Shown here: piece by piece, positions 5,718 to 12,825 of the stretch
Position numbering within the stretch: position 1 is the stretch's first letter
How the letters are laid out: every line of letters begins with the position of its first letter
Source of the DNA: CAYQEC01 sp964569015
GTDB lineage: Bacteria > Actinomycetota > Acidimicrobiia > Spongiisociales > UBA5794
Reading direction: 5' to 3'
DNA: 12,825 bases
Assembly (NCBI GenBank): GCA_964569015.1
Contig: CAZMSN010000051.1
Span: 1-12,825 of the forward strand
Notes under the pieces: generated by a model
Told to the model about the DNA's origin: nothing
The model's input: only the letters and a program-made list of their open reading frames with translations
Databases searched by the model: none
Position numbers and translations under genes: made by a program

Positions 5718-7109
5718 CTAGTTGAGCACCTCGGATGCGACTCGGCTCTCGGCCTCAGCGATCCCGTCTGTGACGCTGACGCTGTCGGTGAGGATGCCCG
5801 AGTGCATTTCATTCAGTATGGTCTGGATGGCCGCCGTGTTCGACGAGACCGGGTTCTCCGGCCGCGTGTCATGGGTGCCGAAGGCGAACTTCGACAGGTC
5901 GTCCTGAGGAACACCCTCACCCGCGAAGTAGGCCGCGGTCACCGCATCGGAGACGTAGGCGGGCTTGATACCGATGCCGGCGAGCAGGGTGGCGGCATCC
6001 TCCGAGCCGATGAAAGCCAAGAACGCCTTGGCGGCGTCGAGCTTGCTGGGATCCATCGCCGGATTGATGCCGAGACCGGTCGGGTCACCGAACGACACCG
6101 GGAGATCGAACGTCGACGAGTCGAGCTGCGGGGCCGGAGCGATGCCCCACTCGAACGCGTCGGCGTCGCCCGACTCTTGCTGGGCGATGAGAGTGGCAAC
6201 GTACCACGACCCCATGTTCATCATGGCGGCCTTCTGGGTGCCGAACTGACTCTGGTAGGTCAGGCTGTTGGTCGTCACCGTGGCGTAGTCGGTTTGTGAG
6301 CCGTTGTCTTGCATGGCGAGCACTCGCTCGTAGTACGGCGCCATGTAGTCGTAGATTCCGCTCAGGATGTCGGCCCCCGGACTCTGCGCATTGGCAAAGC
6401 CTTGCAGCGTCGATTGCCAACTGTGCTCATACGACCCGACGATGTCGCCGCCGAGGCCGGTGGTGATCTGTTCGGCCAGATCTGCGTACTCGTCCCAGGT
6501 GATGGCACCGGTCGGATAGTCGACCCCGGCCTGGTCGAAGAGATCCTTGTTGTAGTAGAGGAACCACGTGTCCTGCCGGTACGGGACTGCGTAGGTGGCA
6601 CCATCGACCGTGTAGAAGTCGATCGCCGAATTGCCGGCGCCGACGTCGGCGACGATGTCGCTGACGTCCGCGAGCTGGCCACCCTCCTGGTAGATGGCGA
6701 AGTTCCTCAGGTTCTTCAGCACATACAGGTCGGGTGCCGCGCCTGCCGCGAGGTCGGCGGTGATCTGGGTGTCATACTCCGCAGCGTCGTATTCCTTGAG
6801 CTCCACCGTCACGTTGGGGTTGATCTCGTGGAACCGGTCGGCGAGCAGCTGGAACTCCGGTGTCGTGTTCAGGCTCCATGCCGACATGGTGATGGTGACC
6901 GGCTCGGCCGCAGTCGTCTCCGGCGCCGCAGTCGTCTCGGTGGCGGCTGTGGTCTCCGTGGCGGCTGTGGTCTCCGTGGCGGCTGTGGTCTCCGTCGGCG
7001 CCGTCGTCTCCGTGGCGGAGGGCTCGGCCGAGGAGCCACACCCGGCGAGCGCCAATACGAGTACGGCCAGGGCGGCCGAAAGCGCGCCCATTCGAGTTCG
7101 GGTCGTCAT
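5718..7109 (-). CDS. ABC sugar-binding lipoprotein (extracellular solute-binding protein family 1)
   Basis: This 463-residue protein begins with a lipoprotein signal: basic MTTRTR, a hydrophobic core and the lipobox LAGC, with Cys24 as the lipidated residue. Residues 32-69 form a hexapeptide-repeat linker of the TETTAA type. The binding domain follows, with VTITMSAWSL (71-80), a PDLYVLKN stretch, and YYNKDLFDQAGVDYPTGAITW, all typical of family 1 carbohydrate receptors. It is anchored outside the membrane and hands sugar to the two permeases. The start has AAGGAGG four bases before ATG 7109, the strongest ribosome site seen here, and overlaps the DUF2264 stop as ATGA. The sugar cannot be read from sequence; neighbours point to uronate-containing oligosaccharides. 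Confidence 0.93.
   Translation of the reverse strand: MTTRTRMGALSAALAVLVLALAGCGSSAEPSATETTAPTETTAATETTAATETTAATETTAAPETTAAEPVTITMSAWSLNTTPEFQLLADRFHEINPNVTVELKEYDAAEYDTQITADLAAGAAPDLYVLKNLRNFAIYQEGGQLADVSDIVADVGAGNSAIDFYTVDGATYAVPYRQDTWFLYYNKDLFDQAGVDYPTGAITWDEYADLAEQITTGLGGDIVGSYEHSWQSTLQGFANAQSPGADILSGIYDYMAPYYERVLAMQDNGSQTDYATVTTNSLTYQSQFGTQKAAMMNMGSWYVATLIAQQESGDADAFEWGIAPAPQLDSSTFDLPVSFGDPTGLGINPAMDPSKLDAAKAFLAFIGSEDAATLLAGIGIKPAYVSDAVTAAYFAGEGVPQDDLSKFAFGTHDTRPENPVSSNTAAIQTILNEMHSGILTDSVSVTDGIAEAESRVASEVLN
6916..7005 (-). repeat. 18-bp tandem repeats coding the TETTAA linker
   Basis: Five consecutive 18-base units begin at 6916, 6934, 6952, 6970 and 6988, each starting GTCTC on the + strand; those at 6952 and 6970 are identical (GTCTCCGTGGCGGCTGTG) and 6934 differs by one base. 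A sixth partial unit begins at 7006. In the lipoprotein they code six-residue repeats (TETTAA, with PETTAA and TETTAP variants) joining the lipidated Cys to the binding domain. Units this alike can gain or lose copies by slippage without breaking the frame. Confidence 0.88.
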
Positions 7110-9133
7110 TGTGCCTCCTTAGTAGCATCCTTGCTGGCATTTGGACTCCGGCGGAGCCCGGATCTCCCGGTGCGGTCCGTCGTCGCGCCGGTCAGAGAAT
7201 CGGAGAGGTGAATCGTCGTCCGGCCATCGCCCCACTCGATGACCAGAACATCGTCAGAGACATGCGAGATCGGCGCCGGCAGCGACACCTGGTCGCCCGC
7301 CAGCCCGATCACCGCTGCGATCCATCGGCCGGTCTGGACGGGGAGGTGGACGATGGGGACCTGCGTGGTCGTCGACACGGGACTGGCTCCGACCAACGTC
7401 TCGACGCTCATTGCGGCCTCGGGAAGGTCGCAGGCGACGAAGCTGATGAGGCCCCCGCCGTGGATCCGGGCCTGTCCGGAGTCAATCACGATCTCACCTG
7501 CCGGTACGGCCCATCCACCTATGCGAATCTGCGTCGCGGCGATGCGTCCCTCATCGGTGAGGTTGGCAATGCGCACGCACCGAACCTCCCACGGTCCTCG
7601 CACCACCGAGACTGTCTGTATCTCCCCGGCCACGCTCGAGGAGCCCTCGTAGCCGGAGCCGTGGCGCATCTGGGAATCGGCCGGTGTCAGCCAGTGCGCC
7701 TGCGCGACGGATGCCGCGATCGCGAGCCGGCCCGTCAGAGCGGATTCGACCCCAAGCGCGGTCGTGACCATGCCGGAGCGGTGGGTAGAGCGCCCTTGGG
7801 CGTCCACCAGGCCGACGCACTGGTCGATCGGCGAGATCCACGAGTGGTCGTCCAGCAGTGGGAAGGTCGCGGTGGAGTAGCCCAGCCGGGCGTAGAGAGG
7901 CGAGTCGCCGACCAGATCACCTTCCCGCGCATGATCGGTACCGTGATTGACCACCCGAGCGATGCCGTCGTCGTGTGTGCCGGACACGATCCACCCGGGG
8001 GCCTCCACTGCGAAGACGAAGTCATCGCGCTCGATCGGAAGCACGCCTTCGGCATCAGTCCAGACGGGGTGATCTTCGGGCAGCGCCACCCCGAGCAAAC
8101 CCTTGGCAGCCCAGTATGGCGAACCTGGTCCGGAGTAGGCCTGGGCGAGCGACCGCCATGGGCCATGCCATCCCAGGCTCAGCGTTCCGTCGCCTGCTGG
8201 AACCCCGTTGCGGGTGAACGAGGAGACGATGGCCAGCGCGGCGCGGCGGAGTGTTCCGGGCTGGTGTGAGGGGACAGCCGACAAGGCGCCGGCCCAGAAC
8301 GGAGCGGCCGCAGCGAACCGGTACACGAGACTGCGCCCCTGCACCAGCGGTGTTCCGTCGGCGCCGATGAGGGCAAGCGCATCAGACAAATAGCGGTCGA
8401 GGCGGTCGCGGTCGACGTTGCCGCGCTCGGCAGCCAATGACTCGGCGCCGGCCATGCGTGACCACAACACGGGAAAGAGGTGGAACGCCCATCCGTTGTA
8501 GTGGTCGAAGGCCCGGGTGTCACCGTCGGCAAACCATCCCCCGCTCCGGGCGAGCCGGTCGTGGGTCGCCAGGTCGGCCCGCATCTCGTCTTCGGACCAC
8601 GGCCCGTCGATCGATCGGAGGAATGTCTGCACGAGCAGCCGGAACCACACCCAGTTGATCTGAGGATACGTGGGGTCGCCGACCGCGGGTGCGAGGTACT
8701 CTCGCACCCGCTCTTGAACGCCCGAGCCGAGCTGGTCCCAGATCCAGGGCCGAGTCATGTCGAGGATGATTGCGATCGACGCGGCCTCGACCTTGGCCTG
8801 CGGGTGCTCGTCGAACCTCGGCCAGCGATCGCCGGAACCGGGATCGGTGCCGCTGGCGATACCTCTCGCATACCGCTCTGCAAATCCGTCGGGATCGCTT
8901 CCTTGCCGACCGGCGAGGAGGAAGCCGGCCGCGAGGAAGGACCTCGCGAAGCCTTCGAGCCCGTCGACATCCACGCCGAAGCGCCCGGGTGCCCCGGGAA
9001 CATGGATCTGAGCACCGCCCGCGCTGGCGTGAGCCAACGCACCGACGACCAGACGCTCGGCGAGGGCAACCAGTTCGGAGCGATCGCGCAACGTGCCCCG
9101 GAGATCGGTCTCATCAACAACCAAGCTGTTCAT
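7106..9133 (-). CDS. DUF2264-family protein, probable intracellular glycoside-active enzyme
   Basis: This 675-residue protein carries the DUF2264 signature: WPRFDEHPQAKVEAASIAI (104-122), INWVWFRLLVQTF (159-171) and GGWFADGDTRAFDHYNGWAF (198-217), a helical (alpha/alpha)-barrel pattern, followed by a beta-rich C-terminal half. Members are frequent in polysaccharide-use loci; I recall, without being able to check, a link of this group to a beta-glucuronidase glycoside hydrolase family, which would suit a uronide locus. There is no signal peptide, so it works in the cytoplasm. It is first in the leftward operon, with GGGAGAGG before ATG 9133, and its stop overlaps the lipoprotein start as ATGA. 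An enzyme gene tightly coupled ahead of the binding protein is unusual. Family is firm; activity is not. Confidence 0.82.
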   Translation of the reverse strand: MNSLVVDETDLRGTLRDRSELVALAERLVVGALAHASAGGAQIHVPGAPGRFGVDVDGLEGFARSFLAAGFLLAGRQGSDPDGFAERYARGIASGTDPGSGDRWPRFDEHPQAKVEAASIAIILDMTRPWIWDQLGSGVQERVREYLAPAVGDPTYPQINWVWFRLLVQTFLRSIDGPWSEDEMRADLATHDRLARSGGWFADGDTRAFDHYNGWAFHLFPVLWSRMAGAESLAAERGNVDRDRLDRYLSDALALIGADGTPLVQGRSLVYRFAAAAPFWAGALSAVPSHQPGTLRRAALAIVSSFTRNGVPAGDGTLSLGWHGPWRSLAQAYSGPGSPYWAAKGLLGVALPEDHPVWTDAEGVLPIERDDFVFAVEAPGWIVSGTHDDGIARVVNHGTDHAREGDLVGDSPLYARLGYSTATFPLLDDHSWISPIDQCVGLVDAQGRSTHRSGMVTTALGVESALTGRLAIAASVAQAHWLTPADSQMRHGSGYEGSSSVAGEIQTVSVVRGPWEVRCVRIANLTDEGRIAATQIRIGGWAVPAGEIVIDSGQARIHGGGLISFVACDLPEAAMSVETLVGASPVSTTTQVPIVHLPVQTGRWIAAVIGLAGDQVSLPAPISHVSDDVLVIEWGDGRTTIHLSDSLTGATTDRTGRSGLRRSPNASKDATKEAQ

Positions 9134-9176
9134 GCCCTCTCCCGCCGTTGGGCTCTCAACGAGACGCCACCGCGAT

Positions 9177-9193
9177 GTTCAATAATTATCACA
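9177..9193. promoter_or_regulatory. operator candidate 1, over the leftward -10
   Basis: On the minus strand this reads TGTGATAATTATTGAAC. It matches candidate 2 at 14 of 17 positions and holds the palindromic core ATAATTAT. It covers the -10-like GATAAT of the leftward promoter, so a bound protein would block that operon. The adjacent-encoded DeoR/LacI hybrid is the obvious candidate binder; that pairing is inference. Confidence 0.6.
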
Positions 9194-9211
9194 TGGGATC
9201 ACTTTTGTCAA
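9185..9211 (-). promoter_or_regulatory. promoter candidate for the DUF2264-transporter-GH88 operon
   Basis: On the minus strand TTGACA (9211-9206) is a perfect -35 and GATAAT (9190-9185) a 5/6 match to the -10, separated by 15 bases, shorter than the usual 16-18. Start of transcription near 9178 would give a leader of about 45 bases before ATG 9133. The AT-richness of 9177-9263 inside very GC-rich DNA supports a promoter here. Exact boxes are uncertain because of the spacer. Confidence 0.5.
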
Positions 9212-9230
9212 TACATGTCGTATTTGGGGC

Positions 9231-9259
9231 TAGTCAACACCTAAACGATCAATTATGAT
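9231..9259 (+). promoter_or_regulatory. promoter candidate for the lyase-regulator operon
   Basis: TATGAT (9254-9259) matches the -10 at 5/6 and TAGTCA (9231-9236) is a weak 4/6 -35 with a 17-base spacer. The predicted transcript would start near 9266, about 35 bases before GTG 9301. The -10 lies inside operator candidate 2, mirroring the arrangement on the leftward side. Confidence 0.42.
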
Positions 9260-9263
9260 CACA
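9247..9263. promoter_or_regulatory. operator candidate 2, over the rightward -10
   Basis: On the minus strand this reads TGTGATCATAATTGATC; on the + strand GATCA and TGATC arms flank ATTA as a perfect short palindrome. It repeats candidate 1 at 14 of 17 positions, in the same orientation and exactly 70 bp away. It covers the -10 of the lyase-regulator promoter, so the regulator would control its own synthesis. Confidence 0.6.
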
Positions 9264-9300
9264 ACGTCAAAGATCCGCCCGCCGCGATGGGAGGAGTTGC

Positions 9301-11190
9301 GTGAGCTGCCAGGAACCGATGGGACCGCTCGGTCGCGCCTGGACCACTCGCCCTCGACCCAGACCCGGCCACCTGCCGGTCCCGCCCGCCGGCGACCGCA
9401 CTGTATGGGGCGACAACGGAACCATCCACGCCGCTACCGTGGCCTCGTCGACGCGACGGGCAGAGACCCTCGCCGGCGAGCCCTGGCCGCTCGCCTCGGC
9501 GACGTCGTATCTTCGCTATCAGCGTGACGGCAATCGTGTCGACTACGAGGATCGGGTACGCGGGCGTCAGGAACGACTCTCGGTGGCCGCGGTGGCGGCC
9601 GCGACAACGCTCGACGACCGATGGATCGACGAAGTCGTCGATGGCGTCGTCGTGCTCTGCGAGCAGAGTTCCTGGTGCTGGCCGGCTCACGACGACGCAC
9701 CGATGACCACGAGTTCGCACCTCCCCGATCCAGCCCGGCCGTTCCTGGATCTAGGAGCCGGCGAAGTCCTCGGACAGCTTGCGTGGATCGATTGGCTGCT
9801 GGGACGTGAGCTGGATCGTCGGGCATCGGGTCTGCGCGACCGGATCCGCCACGAGGCGGACAGGCGCGCGTTCGAGCCATTCGTGTCTCGGCGCGACTGG
9901 CATTGGCTCGGAGCCGACGGCGATGTCGACAACTGGAACCCGTGGATCCACGGAAACCTCGCGGTCGCGGCCCTGGCCCTGGTAGAAGAACCCGATCGAC
10001 AAGACGGGGTCATCCGGCTCGCGCTCGACGGGATCGACAGGTACATCGCCTCCCTGCCCGCCGATGGCGCCATCGACGAGGGCTACTCGTACTGGTGGAA
10101 CGGACCATGTCGCGCCTTGGAGACCACGGTCCTCCTCACCTCGGTCTACCCAGGAATCACCATCGAGCCGGTGCCTGCGTTGCGAGCGACACTCGACTTC
10201 CCCCAACGCATGCATCTGGGCGGCCCATGGTTCATCAGCCTCGGTGACGCCCGGGCACGGCCCGATGCCGATGCGCCATGGCACGCGCTGTTCCGTGTTG
10301 CCCGGGCGTTCGGCGCCACCGAAGCGGCACGCTTTGCGGCGAGCCGCCGCCCTCGACAAGGGCCGATCGCCACCCCATCCGAGGGATTCGGCCGGTTCGT
10401 CATGGCACTGACCGATCCCGCGTGGCATCTCGCCGACTCCACACCACCCGGCCCGGCGTCGGGGGTGTGGCTACCCTCGGTGCAGGTGGGCATCGCCCGT
10501 GAGGCGCCGGAAGCGCTCGGACCGAACCAGAAGGGACTCACGGTCGTGGCGAAGGGCGGCCACAACGGCGAACACCACAATCATCTCGACGTGGGAAGCG
10601 TGATCATTGCGGTCGGCGGAACGCCGCTCATCATCGACCCCGGACGTCCCACGTATACCAAACACACGTTTTCGGACAGACGCTACGAGACCTGGACGAT
10701 GCAGAGTGGGTGGCATAGCGTGCCCGCGATCGCCGGGAGCGAGCAGGGAATCGGAGTAATGTGGGGTGCCTCTGACGCGTCGTGGTCGGACGGCGTCACC
10801 GCCACCGAGTTCTCGTACGACATCGCCGGTGCGTATCCCGCGGCACCGGTCGCGCACTGGCACCGGACGGTGCGGCTCGACCGACTCCTACATACCGTCA
10901 TCGTTAGCGACAGCTGGGACCCGATCGACCACCATGTTCCTTCGCTCTGGCACTGGATACTCTCCGGCATCGTCGACGGTGACCAGGGAACGGTTCGCGT
11001 TCGGTCCGCGGACGGCACCGCCGCAGCGCTGGAATGGAATCCCGCCCTGCCGTCCCTCGTGGAGGAGCGCACCTTGAACGATCCGATGCTCCAGGCATCG
11101 TGGGGGTCGACGATCTCGCGCCTCACGATCAGCATCCCTCACACCCGCGACATGAAGAACATCACCCTCACAGTCAGGGAGGCGACATGA
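9301..11190 (+). CDS. heparinase II/III-family polysaccharide lyase, cytoplasmic
   Basis: This 629-residue protein has the two-part layout of heparinase II/III-like lyases. The helical half includes YLRYQRDGNR (70-79), EQSSWCWPAHDD (121-132), WNPWIHGN (212-219) and EGYSYWWNG (260-268). The beta half starts around HNGEHHNHLDVGS (421-433), followed by RYETW (461-465). Asn211 or Asn213, the 262/264 tyrosines and the His of the HNHLD motif are candidates for the usual Asn/Tyr/His lyase centre. These enzymes cut uronic-acid polysaccharides by beta-elimination, leaving the unsaturated end GH88 needs. Most are exported; this one has no signal peptide, implying action on imported oligomers. GTG 9301 has GGGAGGAG just upstream; ATG 9319 is a weaker alternative. 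The stop overlaps the regulator start. The exact PL family and substrate are not determinable by eye. Confidence 0.85.
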   Translation: MSCQEPMGPLGRAWTTRPRPRPGHLPVPPAGDRTVWGDNGTIHAATVASSTRRAETLAGEPWPLASATSYLRYQRDGNRVDYEDRVRGRQERLSVAAVAAATTLDDRWIDEVVDGVVVLCEQSSWCWPAHDDAPMTTSSHLPDPARPFLDLGAGEVLGQLAWIDWLLGRELDRRASGLRDRIRHEADRRAFEPFVSRRDWHWLGADGDVDNWNPWIHGNLAVAALALVEEPDRQDGVIRLALDGIDRYIASLPADGAIDEGYSYWWNGPCRALETTVLLTSVYPGITIEPVPALRATLDFPQRMHLGGPWFISLGDARARPDADAPWHALFRVARAFGATEAARFAASRRPRQGPIATPSEGFGRFVMALTDPAWHLADSTPPGPASGVWLPSVQVGIAREAPEALGPNQKGLTVVAKGGHNGEHHNHLDVGSVIIAVGGTPLIIDPGRPTYTKHTFSDRRYETWTMQSGWHSVPAIAGSEQGIGVMWGASDASWSDGVTATEFSYDIAGAYPAAPVAHWHRTVRLDRLLHTVIVSDSWDPIDHHVPSLWHWILSGIVDGDQGTVRVRSADGTAAALEWNPALPSLVEERTLNDPMLQASWGSTISRLTISIPHTRDMKNITLTVREAT

Positions 11191-12314
11191 CACCCGACGC
11201 GGCACATGACCCGCTGGCGGTCAAGCGGCACTCGAGCATCGTCGAGTTCCTCAAACAGGAGGGCGTAGTCCGCAGCGTCGATCTCGCCAACCGCCTTGGC
11301 GTCGCACCGGTCACGATCCGGCGCGACATCGCAAAGCTGGAGCGCGACGGCTTGGTCAAACGTGTCCACGGTGGAGCTGTGCTCCCAGAAAGCTCGGACA
11401 AAAGCCCGGTGACCGACCGGCAGTCAACAGCACCGGTGACCGCACGCACCACGACGGACCAGTCAATCGGCATGCTCGTGCCGTCACTCGACTACTACTG
11501 GCCCGACGTCATCCGCGGGGCCGAGCGCGCCGCGGCTGCCCATGGGATCGGCCTGGTGTTGCGCGGCTCGTCGTACAGGGCCGACGATGTTCGCCCGCAG
11601 GTCGAGCGGTTGCTCGAGCACGGACCGATGGCCGGTCTCCTCCTTGCTCCGAACATGGCCGCCGACCACACGGCAGAAGACCTCAAATGGGTTGCCGCCA
11701 CACGTATCCCGGTGGTGTTGGTCGAGCGCACGGCCGCCATCGGCCCGATGCACACCGCGCTCGAATCCGTCACGTCCGATCATGCGGAGGGCGCCGCGAT
11801 CGCGCTCCGCCACCTCGTGGGCCTCGGGCATCGGCGCGTTGGCCTTCTCACCTCGGCGGCGAGCCCGACCAGCGAGCACGTCCGGAGCGGTTGGCACCAA
11901 GCGCGTTCCGACCTCGGCATAGAAACGCGACATAGCGTCGATACCGATGTGCCGGATCCTGGCGAACCGAGCTGGGACGGAATCGTGGACGTCGTTCTCG
12001 ACGACTGTCTGGCGACCGGCACCACGGCAGTCCTGGTGCACGCCGACGCCGCGGCGGCCGCACTCGCACAACGGTGCGAGCTTCGCGGCATTTCCGTACC
12101 GCACGATCTCTCGATCATCGCGTACGACGACGAGGTCGCCGAGCTGTTCACCCCACGTCTCACCGCCGTACGACCGCCTCGGCAATCGATTGGTCGGGCT
12201 GCAGTGGATCTGATCGTCGCTCGCATCGCCGACAAACGCCGACCGCGTCACCGCGTCATCATCAGCCCCTCCCTGCGCGTCCGCGAGACCACGGTGCCCC
12301 CGCGAGCGCGCTAG
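11187..12314 (+). CDS. hybrid regulator: DeoR-type DNA-binding domain with LacI-type sugar sensor
   Basis: This 375-residue protein opens with a DeoR helix-turn-helix: RHSSIVEFLKQEGVVRSVDL (14-33), ANRLGVAPVTIRRDIAKLE (34-52) and the closing LVKRVHGGAV (56-65). Classical DeoR sensors are isomerase-like, but residues 91-372 here are a LacI/GalR periplasmic-binding-type domain: IGMLVPSLDYYWPDVIRGAE, then DHAEGAAIALRHLVGLGHRR (198-217), LSIIAYDD (308-315) and LTAVRPPRQSIGRAAVDL (325-342). A linker of about 25 residues joins them. It most likely represses the divergent operons until a sugar binds. ATG 11187 overlaps the lyase stop as ATGA with AGGGAGG upstream, so lyase and regulator are co-translated and the system should autoregulate. 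The domain call is firm; repressor action and ligand are inferred. Confidence 0.9.
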   Translation: MTPDAAHDPLAVKRHSSIVEFLKQEGVVRSVDLANRLGVAPVTIRRDIAKLERDGLVKRVHGGAVLPESSDKSPVTDRQSTAPVTARTTTDQSIGMLVPSLDYYWPDVIRGAERAAAAHGIGLVLRGSSYRADDVRPQVERLLEHGPMAGLLLAPNMAADHTAEDLKWVAATRIPVVLVERTAAIGPMHTALESVTSDHAEGAAIALRHLVGLGHRRVGLLTSAASPTSEHVRSGWHQARSDLGIETRHSVDTDVPDPGEPSWDGIVDVVLDDCLATGTTAVLVHADAAAAALAQRCELRGISVPHDLSIIAYDDEVAELFTPRLTAVRPPRQSIGRAAVDLIVARIADKRRPRHRVIISPSLRVRETTVPPRAR

Positions 12315-12357
12315 AGAGCCGCGTCGGAAGCCCTGTCGTCGGTCGCCGGCTCTCTGG
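12311..12357 (+). terminator. inverted repeat at the regulator stop, possible terminator
   Basis: Arms 12311-12321 (CTAGAGAGCCG) and 12347-12357 pair over 11 bp with one G-U, around a 25-base loop; the left arm contains the regulator TAG stop. No T-run follows, so it would be a weak intrinsic terminator or an mRNA-end stabiliser. Its place directly after the last rightward gene is the main support. Confidence 0.42.
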
Positions 12358-12409
12358 TTGGGCCGAGCGGCCGGCGCCACCCGCTGCCTGGGGAAGGTGC
12401 CGACCGATC

Positions 12410-12823
12410 GTGCGGGACCGGTCGTTGCAGCCCGAGGTCCAGTACGGCATCGACCACTACCGGGTCGACTTCGCCTTCCCGGCCCAGCGCCTCGTCGTCG
12501 AGGCCCACGGGTGGGCCTGGCACGACGCGGTGCGTGACGCCGACCGCGACGCCCACCTGGCGGTACTGGGATGGATGACGCTGCGCTTCACCGGATCGGA
12601 GATCTTCCACGACGTCGCCGGGGTGGCGGCCCGGGTGGCCACAGCACTCGAAGAGAGGATGGGCACCGTCGCCTACTCCGACCTCGGACCCGAGCCGAAA
12701 CGTATGTGGGGCGCCGCTTGGTCGACTGGTTGCTGCGCCGCAACCGTCACCACGCTCCCGACACGGCGCCGCTGGCTGCCCGGTCTGCTGCCCTCGGCTG
12801 AAGCCCCGCTGGCGTCTCCGTGA
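12410..12823 (+). pseudogene. 3' part of a DUF559 endonuclease-like gene
   Basis: From about 12425 the frame reads PEVQYGIDHYRVDFAFPAQR, LVVEAHGWAWH, AHLAVLGWMTLRFTGSEIFH and ends its recognisable part near ALEER (about 12657). This is the DUF559 core, related to Vsr and PD-(D/E)xK nucleases: Y-R-V-D-F-A-x-P, L-V-V-E-x-x-G, W-H, R-D, L-G-W-x-x-L-R-F-T. Such actinobacterial proteins are usually near 300 residues with the core at the end; the long N-terminal part is missing. In the motif ExDG the Asp-Gly is AHG here. The frame stays open to TGA 12821-12823 but the last 50 codons match nothing known; another frame near 12700-12801 (GRRLVDWLLRRNRHH) also looks coding-like. GTG 12410 is only a nominal start. 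Confidence 0.55.
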
Positions 12824-12825
12824 CG

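Noticed and set aside
9146..9161. CGTTG/CAACG 5-bp stem in the leader of the DUF2264 operon, a possible riboswitch or attenuator
   Set aside because: Too short and isolated, with no conserved RNA motif around it; stems of this size are expected by chance in GC-rich leaders.
9255..9527. Open frame starting inside operator 2 and overlapping the lyase start, beginning MITTSKIRPPRWEELRELP
   Set aside because: Its ATG lies within the proposed -10, it has no ribosome site, and the lyase-family match (PPAGDRTVW onward) is in the other frame, which has a strong GGGAGGAG site before GTG 9301.
11484..12380. Minus-strand 298-codon frame opposite the regulator
   Set aside because: The + strand carries complete DeoR and LacI-type motifs; the antisense frame has none.

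Overview
The window is high-GC DNA with actinobacterial habits: GTG starts, many ATGA/GTGA gene overlaps, and a lipoprotein with a Thr/Glu-rich linker after the lipobox. That linker style is common in Acidimicrobiia and relatives, but the lineage is an inference. Most of the window is one carbohydrate locus built around a divergent promoter at about 9134-9300.

Leftward from that promoter runs an operon-like series: a DUF2264 protein (9133-7106), a sugar-binding lipoprotein (7109-5718), two ABC permeases (5520-4615, 4618-3731), a YesL-like DUF624 membrane protein (3724-3011), a GH88 unsaturated glucuronyl hydrolase (3014-1848) and an IolB-family isomerase (1777-959). A dead start of kduD follows (951 down to about 832). 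Rightward lie a heparinase II/III-type lyase without signal peptide (9301-11190) and, overlapping it by ATGA, a regulator joining a DeoR-type helix-turn-helix to a LacI-type sugar sensor (11187-12314). Two near-identical 17-bp AT-rich sites exactly 70 bp apart each cover the -10 of one divergent promoter and are the best operator candidates.

Taken together the genes describe import of uronic-acid oligosaccharides, cytoplasmic cutting by the lyase and possibly the DUF2264 enzyme, release of the 4,5-unsaturated uronate by GH88, then isomerisation. No transporter ATPase, sugar kinase or aldolase lies here, and the expected reductase (KduD) is broken, so the pathway needs genes elsewhere. The sugar is not identified.

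Both edges are gene debris. On the left, within 1-951, are the tail of an ABC ATPase, the first 59 codons of an ABC-2 permease, a frameshifted piece of a VapC-type PIN toxin, and the kduD stub joined tail-to-tail to that toxin near 832-834. On the right is the 3' part of a DUF559 endonuclease-like gene. The locus looks like an inserted or rearranged block between decayed genes. No tRNA, rRNA, CRISPR array or intact insertion sequence was seen.
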